NCBI GenBank assembly: GCA_038087015.1
Contig: JASBNA010000049.1
Span: 124,001 to 188,000 of the forward strand
Reading direction: 5' to 3'
Length of the DNA: 64,000 nucleotides
Source of the DNA: Cerrena zonata
Taxonomy: Eukaryota; Basidiomycota; Agaricomycetes; Polyporales; Cerrenaceae
The notes beneath the pieces are model-generated. The model made no database searches, had not been told where the DNA came from, and saw only the letters and a list, made by a program, of their open reading frames with translations. Both the position numbers and the translations under genes were made by a program. Of this stretch, positions 59,790 to 64,000 are shown one piece after another. Position 1 is the first letter of the stretch. Each line of letters opens with the position of its first letter.

Positions 59790-62504
59790 TTACATTAACA
59801 GGTTGGTGAAGTCCCGAGATTTGACCACGGCCAACTCTGGGGTTTCATCGAATAGTTTTTCGAGAATACTTAATTTATGCAAGAGGTGTTGGACGTATTC
59901 ACGGTTGTCATGGATATGGTTGAAGTTGTAGTAAGAAGGGATTGTAGAGCTCATTAAGTCTGATTCTGAATCGATATTAAGGCCTCTTGTTGAATCGATA
60001 ATTTTTTGAATGGTCGAACAAATGATTGATTTATTGTCTTCACTCAAAGAATGCTCGTCAATTCTGGATAATGAATGCATCATTGCTATTTCGAGAAGTT
60101 TTTTGGTCAAGTTTTGATCTTTGGATGGTGAAAGAGGAGGTAACAAAGGGTTATCGTTGTAGAAAGGGTCTTCTGAGCCCAGGTTGAATGGAGTTAATGA
60201 TTCAAAATCGATGAATGTTGACGAGGTCGCAGCAGCATAGACTTGGGATAAGTTGCTGGACATGGTTTTAAGATTATCTAGCTGGTTTAACCATTGTGTT
60301 TGATAAGTTATCATTGGGATTTCGGTAAATTTTGAATTTGAATCCATTGGGAATTTTAATTTCAAGTATATGTCCCGATCATAGTTGATATTTATATCAT
60401 TCAAAATGATTTGGATGTTTTCGATTTGCAAATTAGAAAGTGAATAAGTTCCACCATTAATTTCAACTTCATCAAGCTTCAAGTTATTTTGATGGATAAC
60501 GTTTAAGTCCACCGTAATTTTAGGAATGGTTATTTGTTGAAATTTTTTAACCATTGGAACCAAATCCTCATTAACAAAATTTGATAAAGTGTCATATCTC
60601 AAAAGTTTATGACCAAATGATACCGTAACTTTTGAATTAAGATTATTAAATATTGGATTTGATAAAATTTTTTGAATAATCAAAGATTCCTGATTATACT
60701 TCTTACCAATTCTAACAATGTTGATTGATGACAATGAACTAGATTCTTGGAAAAATTCAATCATATCACTTAATTGATTTAAAATGGTTAAATTGTTATT
60801 TCCTTTCAAGATTCTTTGCCCCATTTTTTGAAAATTTAAGAATTCTTCAAAATCGTTTAAAATATTATTAGCATTGTAGTTATTATTTTGTAAAACCAAT
60901 AATTGGCAATTGGAATTTGATTCATTTGGGATGAAATCATTCAAATGACGGAATTTATTAAAGGTTATTAAGATTTCTTCCAAACCATTTTTCAAAAATG
61001 GTTTAAAGTTAATTTTTTTGTTTGATGAAATAGATAATGAATCCAAAATTTTATCCCAACCAATCCAATTAGATTCAATGCAACCAGTGAATGAGCTATT
61101 TTTATCCGAATTACCAACGAAAATCAATCCTAACTTATCGTATTGATTCATAGTTGATCTTATTTTATTAACCATTTGTGTTATTAAACTTTTATATTCA
61201 TTATTTGAAAGTTCATTATCATGGTTCACTAAACAGATTGAGACAATCAAAGTTAAAGGTAACTTATCTGGTTTTGGAGTGGCTAATAATGCTAATGATG
61301 TTGGAATGCAATTTGGATTGTTATGAAAAGATTCACTGAATTTGACTAAATCTGAAGGTAATTTTACTTCCAGATTTTCAATTATCGAATCCCAACAAGT
61401 AGTTGTTAGTTGAAATAATGGGATGCTGAGATGCAAATGCTGTTTTAGTAATTTGGTTAAGTAATATTTCCATTTATCTGATAATAAACCAATTTCACTC
61501 ATTAATTGTAATTCAGGTATTGTATCAGTGTTATTGAATTCAATGATGATTTTATTTTCATCAAAAATTAAATTTTTAAAATCTTGTTTAAATATGACTT
61601 GACCAATTAGTGAGTTACTTAAATTATCGTAAACAATTAACCCATTTGTAAAACAAAAACATTGTAAAGGGTCCCAATGGACTCCTTCAGTAGTACTGAC
61701 TTGTAGAACGTCGATCAAGAGTAAATCACCTAAAGCATTTAACCCAATACAGGATGACCAGTTATTAGCTTGAATTAACCTAGAAACGAAAATGGAAACA
61801 ACTTTCGATTTTAGAAATTCATCATGTGGATTGATTGGTAATTGATTATCGATATGAGGAGACTTTACCGAAAGTAGACAAGTTATATCATCACTATCAC
61901 CAAAATGAGGATTTAAGCTAACTCTCGGTTTCAAGACATTTTCATAAGAATAGTTATAAGTACAAGATTCTGGCGAATTCTGTTCTGCGGGAGTATCATC
62001 AGAGGTAAAAGTTCTATCTAAATTTTTTGATTCTAAGGCATTGGGAATCATTTGGTCCAAAGGAGTCTTTGGTTCATTGTTTGGAATCTCTATGGAAGCT
62101 GATGGGATTAAAAGATCCAAGCTTGGAGGATTGGCTTGTCCATTTATAGTCAAATCAATTTGAGAATGATCTAAAGCTAAGTTCAATTCATCATTTAACG
62201 TATTGACTCGATCTGGTATTGGTAAAGGAGATTGATTTAAAGGAGATTTGATTTCTTCTAAAGTTGGAACAGCAGCAAGAGTTGATAGGGTAGAAGTAGA
62301 GATTCTTGAGTTCCTCAGATTCATTGACAAATTACTATTACGTTTTGACAGAAACGGTGAGTCAATGATTGAATAAACATGAGGACTATTATAAATATCA
62401 GTATTTAAATCAAAATCAAAGTTTTCAGTTGACAAAGAACTTATAGAAGAACGATTTGAAAAATGATGTATTGAAGTACGTTTATTTATCCTGGATTGCG
62501 TTAT
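59790..62504 (-). CDS. Far1/Ste5-like scaffold protein (PH plus VWA regions), start unresolved
   Basis: The open frame covers about 904 codons from just after a TGA at 62507-62505; the first ATG in it is at 62324, yet the Ser-rich text before it (NRSSISSLSTENFDFDL) looks coding. A region at about codons 230-350 (LGDLLLIDVLQVSTTEGVHW, CFCFTNGLIVYD) resembles the PH domain of Far1/Ste5. A following alpha/beta region (LPLTLIVSICLVNHDNELSN, then KLGLIFVGN) resembles their VWA-like domain. No RING-H2 is present. Such proteins tether G-beta and the MAPK cascade, which would fit the STE7-type kinase in this window. No ATG occurs on this strand between 62435 and about 62720, so a missing base or upstream exon is possible. 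Confidence 0.45.
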   Translation of the reverse strand: MTQSRINKRTSIHHFSNRSSISSLSTENFDFDLNTDIYNSPHVYSIIDSPFLSKRNSNLSMNLRNSRISTSTLSTLAAVPTLEEIKSPLNQSPLPIPDRVNTLNDELNLALDHSQIDLTINGQANPPSLDLLIPSASIEIPNNEPKTPLDQMIPNALESKNLDRTFTSDDTPAEQNSPESCTYNYSYENVLKPRVSLNPHFGDSDDITCLLSVKSPHIDNQLPINPHDEFLKSKVVSIFVSRLIQANNWSSCIGLNALGDLLLIDVLQVSTTEGVHWDPLQCFCFTNGLIVYDNLSNSLIGQVIFKQDFKNLIFDENKIIIEFNNTDTIPELQLMSEIGLLSDKWKYYLTKLLKQHLHLSIPLFQLTTTCWDSIIENLEVKLPSDLVKFSESFHNNPNCIPTSLALLATPKPDKLPLTLIVSICLVNHDNELSNNEYKSLITQMVNKIRSTMNQYDKLGLIFVGNSDKNSSFTGCIESNWIGWDKILDSLSISSNKKINFKPFLKNGLEEILITFNKFRHLNDFIPNESNSNCQLLVLQNNNYNANNILNDFEEFLNFQKMGQRILKGNNNLTILNQLSDMIEFFQESSSLSSINIVRIGKKYNQESLIIQKILSNPIFNNLNSKVTVSFGHKLLRYDTLSNFVNEDLVPMVKKFQQITIPKITVDLNVIHQNNLKLDEVEINGGTYSLSNLQIENIQIILNDININYDRDIYLKLKFPMDSNSKFTEIPMITYQTQWLNQLDNLKTMSSNLSQVYAAATSSTFIDFESLTPFNLGSEDPFYNDNPLLPPLSPSKDQNLTKKLLEIAMMHSLSRIDEHSLSEDNKSIICSTIQKIIDSTRGLNIDSESDLMSSTIPSYYNFNHIHDNREYVQHLLHKLSILEKLFDETPELAVVKSRDFTNLLM

Positions 62505-64000
62505 TCAGTTTAAATGAAAGACTTTCGATTGCAAAAAAAAATAGAGTATGAGACCAATTTATCTAACGAACTTTTCAGAGGCGATTGCAAGATTTATATC
62601 TAAATTTTTAATCTTTAGACTTTTGGCGAATCGATTAAAAGGTTTAAATTTAGGATTTGTGATATTAAAAATAAGCGTGTGTCTTCGTACTAGCTTAAAA
62701 TTCTTCTAAGATTTATACTAAATGTAAGGATATGCATGAGAACAAAGGAAGGGATCGAGGAATTTTGCTTTACTAGGGATACGAAGGGCTTCAAAGTATA
62801 TCAATATGCATAACAAATTATTTAAAAAGCATTGCTTAGATCCTTTGTTGTAATTAACGTACATATCAAATAACTCAATAGAATAAAAAGTATAGAACGG
62901 GTATGGGAATGACAAAACAATGTCACAATACAGAAAAAAAGGGCGTTCCTATTATTTAAATTCACACCCATGATGTGATCAGCTTGTTTGGGGAATAAAC
63001 AAGGTCTTCTGAGAAGGGTTGGAGGCTATTGGTAATGCAGCTTGCTAGGGGTTGTCTGGTTTTTTTTTTATATGTTTTTTGTTTCTTTCTATTCTTTAGC
63101 AAAAACAAACAAAAGCATCATTATTCAGACAAGCCGACAATAATAGGCTGCTCCTCAGTGAATAGCCTCTTGCCACCACCAAGTCTCGGTGACTCTAGCC
63201 AGTTCTTTTTGCATTCTTTGATCTTTTACAGAAAGCGATGTTATTACTGTATACAATGCAACGCATCCAATTTAACCAAATGCGGAAAGCACGAATTAAA
63301 TCTTAATTCGCTGTCGAAGTCTAATTCGCTGTCTAAATCTAATTTACTGCCAAATTCATAGTCCAAAGGGATGATTTGACATCAGCTGAACACTCCTTCT
63401 GGTATTGTTGCTTTAGACTATCGTCTATTTTGCAAAGAAAGAATTCGACGAACGGTCGTTATTGACTACCCGTTGAGGGAAGCATTCTTAGGGTATTACC
63501 GGATTGGGTTTAATTCAGAGGTTGAATCAGTTGGAAGGAGTCAAGACAGCATGCTTTAACGAAATAAATTAGGGAAAGGTGAAAATAATAATGACTTTTG
63601 ATTATTCATTTTAGTGCTTGTACATTCGATTCTGTGCTAGATGTAAGATGTACATTGATGAGACTACGAGGCATCAATTTAACTTTGATGACTTTCGATG
63701 ATGAAAATATCAACCATCCACATGTTTAGATGGGACTGCTGTGAGATGCTGCTCAAGGGATGATTATTTTGTATTGGCATGTAGCTCATTGGACCTAATA
63801 AAAGATTGGTTTGGAATTTGTAGTTCTGGAATGATTTTGTGTAGTGTCTACTTAGCTGGGTCTTGCATTGTCTACTTAGCTGAGTTTTGTATTGTCTACT
63901 AGTTGAGTCTTGTATTGTCTACTTACAAAGACTACCCCTTAACATTTTCTTTTAATTAAAATTACCAAAAGGGCAAAAAGAATGTAAATCATACATTTGA
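62505..64000. other. 1.5 kb right end without a recognisable gene
   Basis: Short frames (62718-62915 minus, 63029-63361 plus) have no domain and poor codon choice. Notable items are a short duplicated TCTAATTCGCTGTC-type segment at 63306-63350 and a 24-bp tandem repeat at 63846-63926. It may hold the upstream region of the Far1/Ste5-like gene. Confidence 0.5.
63846..63926. repeat. 24-bp tandem repeat, about 3.4 units
   Basis: Units begin GTCTACTTAGCTG at 63846, 63870 and 63894 (the last one base shorter), then a partial copy at 63917. Divergence between units is small. Confidence 0.85.

Noticed and set aside
62718..62915. 65-codon minus-strand frame as a possible first exon of the Far1/Ste5-like gene
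   Set aside because: A GTACGT donor-like word exists near 62855, but there is no branch site or fitting acceptor before 62504.
63029..63361. 110-codon plus-strand frame near the right end
   Set aside because: It starts in a poly(T) translation and ends in a short DNA duplication. A CYYC-IQC segment hints at cysteine pairs but nothing more.

Overview
The window reads as nuclear DNA of a budding yeast (Saccharomycotina). The evidence is the gene set (CYS4, RNA15, ATG33, MIM1, KGD4, RAD27, APN1, PRE4, PRE6, NUP116, TEL2), the short genes mostly without introns, the few small introns with GTATGT-type donors and TACTAAC branch points, and AT-rich coding with AGA/TTG/CCA-type codons. Gene content (a Wor3-like zinc-module protein, a large Mnn4/LicD family member, small Ser/Gly-rich and TIR-like GPI proteins) suggests the Candida/Debaryomyces side of the subphylum. 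That placement is inference, and the sequence alone does not settle whether CUG is read as Ser or Leu.

Layout, left to right. 1-8.4 kb: a broken WD40-like gene, CYS4, DST1(-), RNA15, ATG33, IPI1(-), a BRL1-type gene. 8.4-18.9 kb: a drug/polyamine MFS exporter, a STE7-type MAPKK(-), a zinc-module regulator(-) with a 2.2 kb repeat-filled upstream region, a DUF4536-like gene(-), MGR3. 18.9-30.3 kb: tRNA-Trp, RET2, PDE1(-), PRE4(-), a two-exon KGD4(-), a broken F-box/LRR-like gene, GET4, DDP1(-), SSP120, MIX14(-), IMP2. 30.4-38.3 kb: MNN4-like(-), LST7(-), a VPS38-like gene, two GPI cell-wall genes(-), a doubtful small spliced gene. 38.7-52.4 kb: GPI2(-), an unnamed coiled-coil gene, hexokinase, MIM1, FUM1, RPR2(-), PRE6 (spliced), RAD27(-, spliced), NUP116(-), APN1(-, spliced). 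52.5-64 kb: two paralogous DEDDh-nuclease-like genes(-) flanking TEL2, a Thr-rich secreted protein(-), a Far1/Ste5-like scaffold(-), and 1.5 kb without a recognisable gene.

Several clearly conserved genes (RET2, IMP2, MIX14, KGD4, MNN4-like, the 39.7 kb gene, the left-edge gene) are broken by isolated one-base insertions or deletions, usually in short homopolymers. Because these genes are otherwise intact and some are normally essential, assembly error is the simplest explanation. It means start sites and breaks elsewhere in the window should be read with caution.

Functional themes are mitochondrial biogenesis and metabolism (MIM1, MIX14, IMP2, MGR3, KGD4, FUM1, ATG33), proteasome (PRE4, PRE6), pheromone-type MAPK signalling (STE7 and a Far1/Ste5-like protein), secretory pathway and cell wall (RET2, GPI2, MNN4-like, SSP120, TIR-like, two low-complexity secreted proteins), and RNA/DNA processing (RNA15, DST1, RPR2, RAD27, APN1, TEL2).
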